Made by a program: the position numbers and the translations under genes. The notes below the pieces were generated by a model. The model was given only the letters and a program-made list of their open reading frames with translations, was not told the origin of the DNA and ran no database searches. A stretch of DNA of 50,780 bases from a virus. Position 1 is the stretch's first letter. Each line of letters starts with the position of its first letter. Positions 16,864 to 24,125 of the stretch are shown piece after piece. The stretch covers positions 1 to 50,780 of the IMG/VR virus record IMGVR_UViG_3300027763_000081. One strand, written 5' to 3'.

Positions 16864-17758
16864 TGAAATCGAAGGAAACGGTGCGGATTCCGTAATCCGC
16901 AACATGGATGCGGTGATTGACATTGACGGCGAACGGTTTACCGTTGCCGAACTGGTCGACACTATCCGCAAGGCTGGCAATGTTGTCAGCGAAATTGACG
17001 ATCTCCGTGCGTTCCAGGATGCAACCAACCGGTTCATCCGCCGTGACGGCGAGCAGCACGAGATTGCCGATGCGGCCTCAAAGATGCTTGCTGGCGTTGG
17101 TTACAGCGATCAGGAAATCAAGGAGTACGTCCGGGATTGGACCCGGTCGCAGACTGAAACTCAGGACGATGGCGAGGAAACGGCTGAAGAAGCCGAGGAA
17201 GACACTCAGGAGGAACCCGAAATGGCACAGCAGAATGACCCCCGTTACGAGCGGCTCGAGCGTGAAACCAAGCAGATGCGCCTGCGCATGATGCAAGAAG
17301 AAATGAAGAAAGGCGTCGTTTCCGCTATTGACGAGAACGGGGAAATTGCCAAGATGTTGATGGGTCTGGATAAGTCCCGCGGGCGTGAACACGCCACGGG
17401 CGCCTACCAGGCCATTCAGGACCAGGTTCGCAAGGCCACCCTCGACCGGCTCTATGACCGGCGTGACAAGAGCGGTGGAAACTTCAGCGAAGACTGGATC
17501 CAAGAAGAGGCGGCGAAGGCTGCTTCAGAGGTGGCGCGTTCGTACGCGACGGTCATCGGTGATCTCGACTCTTTGGGTCGGACGCCGGAAACAGTGAGCG
17601 AGATGGACACGATTGCCTCAAAGCCACCGGTTCCTGCCCCTGAATTCAAGAAGGGCATGGATCGGAGCACTGTTGATACGGCGGTCCGTGAGTTCAACAC
17701 GGATGCGCTCTCCCGAATTGCCCTCGATATCTCCGCAGGTGGGGAGACGAAGGCTTAA
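16856..17758 (+). CDS. Capsid scaffolding protein (300 aa)
   Basis: A 300-residue protein overlapping the portal gene by 8 bases and followed 35 bases later by the major capsid gene. It has a highly acidic Glu/Asp/Thr-rich stretch around residues 95-122, then a long charged helical region (about 123-160) and a mixed C-terminal helical part. Such an acidic, helical protein between portal and capsid genes is the usual scaffold, which shapes the procapsid and leaves before or during packaging. No protease active site is visible. Confidence 0.75.
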   Translation: MADEIEGNGADSVIRNMDAVIDIDGERFTVAELVDTIRKAGNVVSEIDDLRAFQDATNRFIRRDGEQHEIADAASKMLAGVGYSDQEIKEYVRDWTRSQTETQDDGEETAEEAEEDTQEEPEMAQQNDPRYERLERETKQMRLRMMQEEMKKGVVSAIDENGEIAKMLMGLDKSRGREHATGAYQAIQDQVRKATLDRLYDRRDKSGGNFSEDWIQEEAAKAASEVARSYATVIGDLDSLGRTPETVSEMDTIASKPPVPAPEFKKGMDRSTVDTAVREFNTDALSRIALDISAGGETKA

Positions 17759-17793
17759 ACCAACCACTCATCCGCCAAGGAGGCGGCACTTAG

Positions 17794-19455
17794 ATGTCTG
17801 TTAACTCACCCTTTTACGCAACTGCGGGTTCTCTGTTTGATAAGCAGAGCGACCGCATCCAGGAGGTCCTGAACAAGAACATTGAGATGTTCTTGCCGGC
17901 CCTCGATCCCGCCTGGCGTGACACCTTTGTCACCAGCCAGGGTGTTGGTCCTGCTTCGCTCATCGGTCGTGACCTCAAGATCCTCAAGATCTACATGGGT
18001 TCGATGGCCGGTGTGCTTGACATGGCCGACACTCGTGACAACTTCGTGCTGTACGGCGACAAGACCGTGACGGACATTGGTGCAAAGCTGCAGCAGCAGA
18101 CGAACACCAACACCTGGCCGGACGCCACCGATGGCGCGATGGCTCGTCCGTACCGTCTCGGCGTCGGCATGAAGGCCATGGTTTCCAACCTGTACATGTC
18201 GCTTGGCGAGATGACTGCGGAAGCCACCCCGGCCTTCATCGGCGAAGTGATCGGTCCGAAGCTTGAGGGTCATGCGCGCCTGATGGCGCACACCCTCTGC
18301 AACTACTGGTACCTCGCGGAGAACAACAGCTACCAGCTCGGTAGCTGGACGAACGCCAACAGCGCGGACTACCAGTACTCGACCGACTTCTTTACCACCT
18401 CGACCGTTCCCACGTGGACCAACGCCGGTACCGCTGTGACCAACAACACGGTTCGTGCGCTGAAGGTTCTGGTGGCCGAGAAGAGCATTGACCGTTTTGC
18501 AGTGGGCATGCGCGTCGATATCTTCGACAACAGCTCGCCGCAGATCCGTCTCAATGACTCTCAGTCCGCTGCCGCTTCCCAGACTTCCGCAACGCGAGTC
18601 GCGGCTTGGGTTGCTGCGGTTGACGAAGTCAAGGGTCAGGTCACCATTGCCTTTGGCGCTGGTCTGAACCTGGGCGCAACCACCACCTACTACGTCTACT
18701 TTGCGAATGCTCGCAAGCTGAATAGTGGTGCGGCTGCTTCTGCCAACGGTTACGGCTTTGCCGGTATCAACAGCTGGCTCCGTTCCGGTGCTGCTGGTGC
18801 TTCCGACGGTAGCCAGTACCTGCTTGGTGGCGACCGTGACACGTCGAACCAGATCGACGTGAACGTGCACCCCGAGTTCCGTTCCTACTTCAAGACCTCG
18901 GTCGGTACCCTGACTGAGCACAAGCTCCGTCAGTACCTCCGCGGCTTCCACCGTGCGAAGGAGAAGTACGGCCAGTACATCGACTGCCTCATTGCGAGCG
19001 ACGGTGTGTGGCTGAACTACGAAGCCCAGAAGATCGGCCAGTACATGCTGGACCGCACCAACCGCCTGTCGAGCCTCACCAACGAGGGTTCGCAGGAGGG
19101 CTTCAAGTTTTCCTTCGACGGACGCACGTACAGCGGCTACACCTCGAATTACATCGAGGACGGCACGGTGTACGGCATCCGCAAGGGTGGCGCCAACTGG
19201 AAGAAGTACGTTCCGCCGTCCCCCAAGGGGACCCAGAAGTTCGACAAGGCGGAAGGCTTCATCCCCTTCGAGTTCGTCGGCCCGTCGCTGGGCTACGCGG
19301 ACGTCAAGGTGCCGATCCAGCGCGTGTCTGGCAACAGCACGTTGGTGACGGAAGGCATGCAGATGCCGGGCATGCTGCGTATGCAGCTCGTCCCGGATCA
19401 GCCGGCCGGTCTGAAGCTCACCGGTGTTACCACCGACCGCCAGTACGGCGAGTAA
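17794..19455 (+). CDS. Major capsid protein (553 aa)
   Basis: A 553-residue protein with the position (after portal and scaffold) and the isolated, well terminated gene structure of a major capsid protein. AAGGAGGCGG lies upstream of ATG 17794, and a strong terminator follows the stop. The first 180 residues and the last 200 look conserved and globular. A Ser/Ala/Thr-rich, beta-like segment (about 185-330) may be an insertion domain projecting from the shell, since it lies between two globular regions and the protein is larger than a minimal HK97-fold protein. The N-terminus shows no obvious cleavage site. Confidence 0.85.
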   Translation: MSVNSPFYATAGSLFDKQSDRIQEVLNKNIEMFLPALDPAWRDTFVTSQGVGPASLIGRDLKILKIYMGSMAGVLDMADTRDNFVLYGDKTVTDIGAKLQQQTNTNTWPDATDGAMARPYRLGVGMKAMVSNLYMSLGEMTAEATPAFIGEVIGPKLEGHARLMAHTLCNYWYLAENNSYQLGSWTNANSADYQYSTDFFTTSTVPTWTNAGTAVTNNTVRALKVLVAEKSIDRFAVGMRVDIFDNSSPQIRLNDSQSAAASQTSATRVAAWVAAVDEVKGQVTIAFGAGLNLGATTTYYVYFANARKLNSGAAASANGYGFAGINSWLRSGAAGASDGSQYLLGGDRDTSNQIDVNVHPEFRSYFKTSVGTLTEHKLRQYLRGFHRAKEKYGQYIDCLIASDGVWLNYEAQKIGQYMLDRTNRLSSLTNEGSQEGFKFSFDGRTYSGYTSNYIEDGTVYGIRKGGANWKKYVPPSPKGTQKFDKAEGFIPFEFVGPSLGYADVKVPIQRVSGNSTLVTEGMQMPGMLRMQLVPDQPAGLKLTGVTTDRQYGE

Positions 19456-19494
19456 AGTCCTCCCTGAGGCCCCGTCTAAGGACGGGAACCACGC

Positions 19495-19535
19495 CATCCC
19501 CCTGCATCTTCGGGTGCAGGGGGATGTGTATTTTG
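19495..19535 (+). terminator. Strong rho-independent terminator after the capsid gene
   Basis: CATCCCCCTGCA (19495-19506) pairs perfectly with TGCAGGGGGATG (19515-19526) around an 8-base loop, followed by TGTATTTTGG. This is the best terminator in the rightward arm and the only one seen inside it. It may cap the abundant capsid message while letting some transcripts read on into the tail genes. A weaker promoter-like TATCAT lies at 19546-19551 beyond it. Confidence 0.85.
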
Positions 19536-19557
19536 GAGATGTCCGTATCATGTAAGC

Positions 19558-20001
19558 ATGGCCGACAAAGAAAACCCGTTGTTCAACGCCCCGAAGACTG
19601 AAGGTGCCAAGCCTGCGCCCCAGATGCCGCCGTCAGCCGGTGGTCGCAAGTGCGGTTGCGTTGAGAAGTTGATGAGCGCCCAGCAAGCGCTTCGTCTCCA
19701 GCATTGGATGACCAAGTCGCACGCCGAGCACAAGGCTCTTGGCAAGATCTACGAGGGCTTGGACGAACTCGTTGATAGTTTTGTGGAGACGCTGATCGGA
19801 GCCAAGGGACGCGAAGTCCTTTCCGGCATCTCCTCGCTTTCCGTTGGTGGGGATGTGCAGAAGATCCTGTCGGACTTTGAGAGCACGCTGCGCAATGAGA
19901 TCCCGAAGGACGTTGGTGACAAGGAAACTGCGCTCCTAAACATCCGCGATGAGATGCTTGCGCTTCTCCAGCGCACCAAGTACCTCCTGACCCAGAGCTG
20001 A
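19558..20001 (+). CDS. Dps/ferritin-like protein (147 aa)
   Basis: A 147-residue helical protein whose middle matches the Dps/ferritin-like pattern: H49-W50, then H55 and H58, Y65, D69, D73 and E77 in LQHW...SHAEHKALGKIYEGLDELVDSFVE. In Dps proteins the HW, Asp and Glu residues form the iron-oxidising site and the protein shell binds or protects DNA. The N-terminal 30 residues are Pro/Lys-rich and flexible, followed by a CGC pair (32-34). A third and fourth helix follow after residue 100. It is the first gene beyond the capsid terminator and heads a run of tiny basic proteins. The ribosome-binding site is weak. Dps-like fold is likely; an iron or DNA role in the virion is inference. Confidence 0.65.
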   Translation: MADKENPLFNAPKTEGAKPAPQMPPSAGGRKCGCVEKLMSAQQALRLQHWMTKSHAEHKALGKIYEGLDELVDSFVETLIGAKGREVLSGISSLSVGGDVQKILSDFESTLRNEIPKDVGDKETALLNIRDEMLALLQRTKYLLTQS

Positions 20002-20003
20002 CC

Positions 20004-20252
20004 ATGGCAAAGAAGTCTTTCCAGTTCAAGGCAAAGCACAAGAACCCGCTCGGTGGCTTGAGCGAATTGGGCCGCAAGGCTTACAATCGCGCCACTGGCG
20101 GACATCTTCAGCGCCCGCAGCCTGAAGGTGGTTCCCGCAAGAAGTCGTTCTGCGCCCGTATGCGCGGGATGAAAAAGAAGCTGACTAGCAGCAAGACGGC
20201 GAACGATCCCAACTCGCGCATCAACAAGAGCCTGCGCGCCTGGAAGTGCTGA
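20004..20252 (+). CDS. Small basic conserved phage protein, DUF6321-like (82 aa)
   Basis: An 82-residue, Lys/Arg-rich protein. Its features GGLSELGRKAYNRATGG (17-33), a Ser-rich RKKSFCARMRGMK (45-57), KTANDPNSRINKSL (64-77) and a final W-K-C are, from memory, those of a widespread small phage family (DUF6321) of unknown function, usually coded near head or neck genes. The high positive charge suggests DNA or RNA contact. It begins 3 bases after the Dps-like gene and overlaps the next ATG by one base (TGATG). Confidence 0.75.
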   Translation: MAKKSFQFKAKHKNPLGGLSELGRKAYNRATGGHLQRPQPEGGSRKKSFCARMRGMKKKLTSSKTANDPNSRINKSLRAWKC

Positions 20253-20386
20253 TGAAACGCAATCCGCTCAACTCGCTGGTAGGGAACATCAACAAGCGTC
20301 GCAAGCTTGGGATCTCGCGCCCCAAGTCCAAGTCAACCGTCAGCGCGAAGTCTTACGCTGCCATGAAGAGCGGCTGGAAGAAGTGA
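20252..20386 (+). CDS. Tiny basic protein A, first paralogue (44 aa)
   Basis: A 44-residue frame, from ATG 20252 in a TGATG overlap. It is very rich in Lys/Arg and carries the core SLVGNINKR, KLGISRPKSKSTV and a C-terminal aromatic-basic W-K-K. A second gene at 20974-21096 encodes nearly the same core, with many synonymous base differences, which shows selection on the protein. Could bind packaged DNA like a protamine or be a small head or tail accessory part. Confidence 0.7.
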   Translation: MKRNPLNSLVGNINKRRKLGISRPKSKSTVSAKSYAAMKSGWKK

Positions 20387-20388
20387 CC

Positions 20389-20457
20389 ATGAAGAAGATG
20401 ATGAAGAAGGAGTCCTACAAGTCTCCTATGGCCGCGCGGAAGCGATGGGGGTGCTGA
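20389..20457 (+). CDS. Candidate 22-residue basic peptide
   Basis: ATG 20389, two bases after the previous stop; 22 residues, 9 of them Lys or Arg, ending in RKRWGC before TGA. The frame fits exactly between its neighbours and shares the basic, aromatic-basic style of the cassette. It has no strong ribosome-binding site of its own and would rely on coupling. Confidence 0.4.
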   Translation: MKKMMKKESYKSPMAARKRWGC

Positions 20458-20458
20458 C

Positions 20459-20971
20459 GTGGATTCGATGAAGGGAATCATCGCCGCGATAAGGAACGAG
20501 TCCGGTCGCCAATGGATGGACATTGCCAAGGGCGTGAATCCTGCTCCTCGCGATTCATCTGTCGAGCAATCGTTTGGATTTAAAGTTCGCAAGGAAAACG
20601 ATAAAGAGCGTCAATTCTTCAATGGCAGACCGGACGTAGCCGGATACGCTGCTGAAGACAATTCGATTGTTGTCAATCCGTACAACGAACATATGCGGGA
20701 TCCAAACAAACGGCGTGGGCTTATCAACATTGAGGGCGCACGTTTGTACATTCGGTCGCGAAACTACAAGGCGGCAGACCTCCCTGATTTGACGAAGGAT
20801 CAGCGCAAGTTCCTAATGGAACTTCCTTCGCCATCCGGTAAAGACAAGGGATACTCAACCGATGAACTTGATCTTCGCGCAACTGCGCTATCTCGTTACA
20901 TCGGCGGCGACACAAGTTTCCCGAAGTGGAGCAACGAGCAGATCGCGTTCGCAAAATCTCTCATAGAGTGA
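20459..20971 (+). CDS. Hypothetical protein inserted between duplicated tiny genes (170 aa)
   Basis: A 170-residue protein from GTG 20459 (ATG 20468 is a possible start). It is not basic like its neighbours and uses more A/T at third positions than the flanking genes. It contains VAGYAAEDNSIVVNPYNEHM, a Lys/Tyr-rich middle and a helical C-terminus. No catalytic motif recognised. It lies exactly between the two copies of the tiny basic gene A, which suggests later insertion. A DNA-packaging or lysis role cannot be supported from sequence. Confidence 0.65.
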   Translation: MDSMKGIIAAIRNESGRQWMDIAKGVNPAPRDSSVEQSFGFKVRKENDKERQFFNGRPDVAGYAAEDNSIVVNPYNEHMRDPNKRRGLINIEGARLYIRSRNYKAADLPDLTKDQRKFLMELPSPSGKDKGYSTDELDLRATALSRYIGGDTSFPKWSNEQIAFAKSLIE

Positions 20972-20973
20972 AC

Positions 20974-21096
20974 ATGGCGAAGAACTCGCTGGTTGGGAAC
21001 ATCAACAAGCGCAAAAAGCTTGGGATCAGCAGACCAAAGTCAAAGTCCACTGTGGACGCGAAGCAGTACGCAAAAATGAAACGAGGTTGGAAATGA
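20974..21096 (+). CDS. Tiny basic protein A, second paralogue (40 aa)
   Basis: ATG 20974, two bases after the previous stop. 40 residues with the same SLVGNINKR and KLGISRPKSKSTV core as 20252-20386, differing mainly at residues 13-14 and near the C-terminus. About 80 percent of aligned residues are identical by eye. Its stop overlaps the next ATG (ATGA at 21093). Confidence 0.7.
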   Translation: MAKNSLVGNINKRKKLGISRPKSKSTVDAKQYAKMKRGWK

Positions 21097-21257
21097 AGAT
21101 GTCTAAGGACCCCATCAAGTCAGTCAAAGACAAGATTTACAAGGCCGAAAAGGGCAAGGGCTTTGGCGGCGGCATGGGCAAGAAGTGCTCGTGCGGCAAG
21201 GCCGGATGCAACTGCGGCAAGAAGATGAGTGGCCTCTTTGGCAAGAAGGCGTACTGA
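21093..21257 (+). CDS. Tiny basic Cys-cluster protein (54 aa)
   Basis: 54 residues from ATG 21093 (a second in-frame ATG lies at 21099). It contains KKCSCGKAGCNCGKK, a CxC-x4-CxC cluster between Lys/Gly-rich stretches, giving a compact four-Cys site that could bind zinc or form disulfides, and ends in GLFGKKAY. Together with the CGC pair of the Dps-like protein and the two Cys of the next gene, it makes cysteine a recurring feature of this cassette. No family recognised. Confidence 0.65.
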   Translation: MKMSKDPIKSVKDKIYKAEKGKGFGGGMGKKCSCGKAGCNCGKKMSGLFGKKAY

Positions 21258-21258
21258 C

Positions 21259-21417
21259 GTGGCGAAGGGATGGATCGGCAAGGTCGTGAAGGACATCAAG
21301 CGGCGTGGCACCGAAGGTGTGTGCACCGGCGCAAAGATGGGTGGCCCCACCTGCCCGCCTGGTAGCAAGCGGTACAACCTGGCCAAGACGTTCAAGAAAA
21401 TGGGCAAGAACCGATGA
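21259..21417 (+). CDS. Tiny basic protein with two Cys (52 aa)
   Basis: GTG 21259, one base after the previous stop, gives 52 residues; an upstream in-frame GTG at 21229 would run through the preceding gene. The sequence is basic, with a VCTGAKMGGPTCPPGS centre (two Cys 10 residues apart) and a Lys-rich C-terminal helix (YNLAKTFKKMGKNR). The GGPTCPPGSKRYNLAKTF stretch looks like that of a small conserved phage family, but I cannot name it. Its stop overlaps the next ATG (ATGA). Confidence 0.65.
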   Translation: MAKGWIGKVVKDIKRRGTEGVCTGAKMGGPTCPPGSKRYNLAKTFKKMGKNR

Positions 21418-21944
21418 CCGAGATTGAGATCACGTTTGACCCGAAGTACGAAGCCGCGTGCGCTGGTCTTGCCATGTATGGCGACCACGAGATCATGCCG
21501 GACGGCGACTGGATCCGTTTTGCGCGCCGCGTCACCGGCATCCCGGAGCTGTTTCTGTATTTCCATCGACGCACTGGCAACTTTGTGCTGGCCAAGTGGC
21601 TGTTCAAGCCGGACGTGTGCCTTGAGCTTGAGACGTTTCCTGTTGCTCCGGACCGTGGTGGCTGGATGTCTGCCGATGAATTGAAGGCCCGTTGCAAGCC
21701 GGTAGACGACACCGTGCGCGCTGTGAAGGACAAGATGCGTCAGGCCAGCAGCGAACGCAAGTCCGCCATGGATGACGACGCTACCCAGCGCGCCGAGGCC
21801 GTGAAGATGCTGCGCCGCAAGGGCAACGAACGTGAGGCTTACAAGATCGAGAACGGCATGACGCCGTGGGTTGGCGCCCGCAAGGGTGGCGAATCGTACG
21901 CTCGCACGTGCGAGACTCTGCGCCAGATGGCAAAGGCAAACTGA
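21414..21944 (+). CDS. Hypothetical protein between head cassette and tail adaptor (176 aa)
   Basis: A 176-residue protein. The first half alternates aromatic and charged residues (likely alpha/beta: GDWIRFARRVTGIPELFLYFHRR), and the second half is a charged helix with several Arg/Glu/Lys. The ATG lies in an ATGA overlap. Its place between the basic cassette and the tube-like protein suggests a neck or head-completion function, which remains inference. Confidence 0.65.
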   Translation: MTEIEITFDPKYEAACAGLAMYGDHEIMPDGDWIRFARRVTGIPELFLYFHRRTGNFVLAKWLFKPDVCLELETFPVAPDRGGWMSADELKARCKPVDDTVRAVKDKMRQASSERKSAMDDDATQRAEAVKMLRRKGNEREAYKIENGMTPWVGARKGGESYARTCETLRQMAKAN

Positions 21945-21945
21945 C

Positions 21946-23103
21946 ATGGACGAAACAGGTGGATTCATCCAGACCGTCATCGACCGTACGCGTGCGTACC
22001 TGGACGATCCATCGCTTGATGCGAAGTACGACGACAACTTCCTTGTGAAGCATGTCATCAGCCCCATGTTTGCGTCAATTGCATCGCGCATCAACAACTC
22101 GACGAGCAACCCGATAAGCGTCTGGATTCCGTTTCCGCTGACCCAGGGCACGCAGTACTACTCACTGCCTCCGTGTGTCGGCGAGGTGTGGCGTCTTGCC
22201 ATCCGCAATGACGACAACTACGTCAGCCGCGAGGCAATGCCGCGCACAGAGTGGCACTACCGCGGACCCAATTGGAAGGTCGAAGGCAACATGATTGTGT
22301 TCAGCCCAACGCCCGATCAGGATTACGATGACATCGAGCTGCAGTTCATGCACAGCGGCGAAGTGATGCCGTTCCGCATTGGTGCTACTTTGATTGGCCC
22401 CCCAACTGTTACTGGTATTACGGGTACTGCCGGCCAGTTTTCCTGCACTACAACTACTTCACTGCTTGTTGGTCAGGCAATCACCATTACTGGAACGTAT
22501 GGTGGCAGCGGATCCATTTCCAACTACACCAGTGGAAAGACGTACTACATCATTGCAACCAACGGTACGACTACGTTCACGTTGTCTGAAACCGAAGGAG
22601 GCACTGCAATCACAACTACGGTAGGAACCCCCACTGGCTTGACGTACACGGTTGCTGCGGACACCCTGGTGTTTTCAATAACTAACACGCCTCAGGTTGG
22701 CGTGATTGACCGCCGGGACAACGCATATCTAGGCAGCATGGTTCGCATCCTGACCAGCACCGGCATTGTTGAGGAACGGATCATCTCCAAGTGGACGAAG
22801 AACAGCACGCTCTTCCAGACGAAGGTGCGCTTGCCGTTTACTTACGCCGCGGCTGGCTCCGTGACCGTTGAGTACGCGCCGTTCGGTCTTGAATCGCTCT
22901 ACGAGGCGGTTGCTGTTGGTGGGGCCATCAAGCTCGGGACGTACAAGAAGATCACCGCGTCGCAGTTCCAGATGCTGCAGATGCAGTACAAGGATGCAAT
23001 GAAGACCTGCATGGATCACTTCAGCAGCCAGCAGATGCGCACTGGCAAGTACTTCGAGCGCAACACGGCAGACAACAAACTCAACGACTGGCGGAACATC
23101 TAA
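21946..23103 (+). CDS. Tail tube/adaptor-like protein with inserted Ig-like domain (385 aa)
   Basis: Start ATG 21946 follows the previous stop by one base. The N-terminal 145 and C-terminal 140 residues read like a head-tail adaptor or tail tubular protein A of podoviruses: a helical start, YYSLPPCVGEVWRLAIRN, WHYRGPNWKVEGNMIVFSP and a helical C-terminus with CMDHFSSQQMRTGKYF. Between about 152 and 236 lies a Thr/Gly-rich beta domain of the TGTAGQFSCTTTTSLLVGQ ... GTPTGLTYTV type, a repeat domain often found inserted in virion proteins of environmental phages. The protein would join the portal to the tail. The tail A call is from pattern and position. Confidence 0.65.
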   Translation: MDETGGFIQTVIDRTRAYLDDPSLDAKYDDNFLVKHVISPMFASIASRINNSTSNPISVWIPFPLTQGTQYYSLPPCVGEVWRLAIRNDDNYVSREAMPRTEWHYRGPNWKVEGNMIVFSPTPDQDYDDIELQFMHSGEVMPFRIGATLIGPPTVTGITGTAGQFSCTTTTSLLVGQAITITGTYGGSGSISNYTSGKTYYIIATNGTTTFTLSETEGGTAITTTVGTPTGLTYTVAADTLVFSITNTPQVGVIDRRDNAYLGSMVRILTSTGIVEERIISKWTKNSTLFQTKVRLPFTYAAAGSVTVEYAPFGLESLYEAVAVGGAIKLGTYKKITASQFQMLQMQYKDAMKTCMDHFSSQQMRTGKYFERNTADNKLNDWRNI

Positions 23104-24125
23104 TGGCAATTCCTGGACAGGAAGACCAGGAGGGTGGCGAACAGTGGGACGCGCTAAGCGCGATGAACCAGTTCCCAAACCCAAACAAGTTCCTGCTGCG
23201 GAACATCTTTGGCACGCAGAACCTTGGTTGGTCGTCTGGGCTTGGTGCCGCACCGTTCTCGTACAACTTCAGCACGGCAACGGTTCCTGCCACCAACTTT
23301 GGTATCCCTTGGGTTCCCGGTCCGCAGATGGGTTGGAGCCCTACCAATATTTCGATTATCAACTCTGGTGGCGGTTTTGGTGACAACCCAATCAACGGCA
23401 CAAATGGCACCAACGGGACCAATGGGTCTGGCGGTGCAGTGTCTGTCCGGTACTACACCGGAAGCGGTGACGTGACCGTCAACCCATGTAACGAGATCTA
23501 CTTTGATTTTCCTGCTACGTATGTCTTTGACGATGGCAACGGCACGGTCACCGTGCAGTCGCCCAGCGGTTCTGTTGGAACTCTGACTGCTACTGCTCCG
23601 CTGACGGGCGGCGGAAACATGGCGTCAAACCGGACTGTTGGCCTGAGCTACGACAGCACGGATTCGTTCCAGTTGTCTGCTGGAACCACGCTGCAGCTGA
23701 AGACGATTACGGTGACTGCGCCGTCGGATGCCGGTGCAGTGACCGCAATTACGACCGACAACTTTGGCCGAGTCACGTCATACACCAGGCAGTTCCACGG
23801 GGTCTACAAGATCACAAGTTCGACATTTGTGAGTCCGGGGCACTGGGAATACGCCATGATTGAGCAGTCCACACTTGGTGGAACGTGGCCGTTCTTCCAG
23901 AGTGGCAGCAACACGATCACGGCGTACAACCTGCTTGAGACCGCCAACACCTCATCAACCGCCTACGGGCTTCCTGCGGTTGGCACGGCGGCTCCGATTG
24001 AGCTGACAAGCCAGGAAGACTACAAGGTGTACCCGGTCCCCACCAACATGATGGTGGAAGTGTGGAAGTGGGGCAGCAGGTACTTCTTCTCGGCACCCAA
24101 CAAGATTGACGGCGTCTGCCCATGA
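23103..24125 (+). CDS. Tail fibre or tip-like protein (340 aa)
   Basis: TAATG overlap with the previous gene. The 340 residues have an N-terminal part with aromatic residues, three repeats of N-G-T (around 99-107) forming a collagen-like or flexible turn, and a Thr/Ser/Gly-rich beta section with TLTATAPLTGGGNMASNRTVGLSY, a segment typical of phage fibre shafts. The C-terminal part (after 230) is a compact, aromatic-rich region that could be a receptor-binding tip. This suggests a host-contact function, not proven. Confidence 0.6.
   Translation: MAIPGQEDQEGGEQWDALSAMNQFPNPNKFLLRNIFGTQNLGWSSGLGAAPFSYNFSTATVPATNFGIPWVPGPQMGWSPTNISIINSGGGFGDNPINGTNGTNGTNGSGGAVSVRYYTGSGDVTVNPCNEIYFDFPATYVFDDGNGTVTVQSPSGSVGTLTATAPLTGGGNMASNRTVGLSYDSTDSFQLSAGTTLQLKTITVTAPSDAGAVTAITTDNFGRVTSYTRQFHGVYKITSSTFVSPGHWEYAMIEQSTLGGTWPFFQSGSNTITAYNLLETANTSSTAYGLPAVGTAAPIELTSQEDYKVYPVPTNMMVEVWKWGSRYFFSAPNKIDGVCP

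Noticed and set aside
14995-17037. Leftward frame of 680 codons opposite the portal gene
   Set aside because: It is the complementary reading of the portal and scaffold genes with Arg/His/Leu bias and no start signal.
17806-19551. Leftward frame of 581 codons opposite the capsid gene
   Set aside because: Antisense to the capsid gene, with Val/Arg-rich low-quality protein and no ribosome-binding site.
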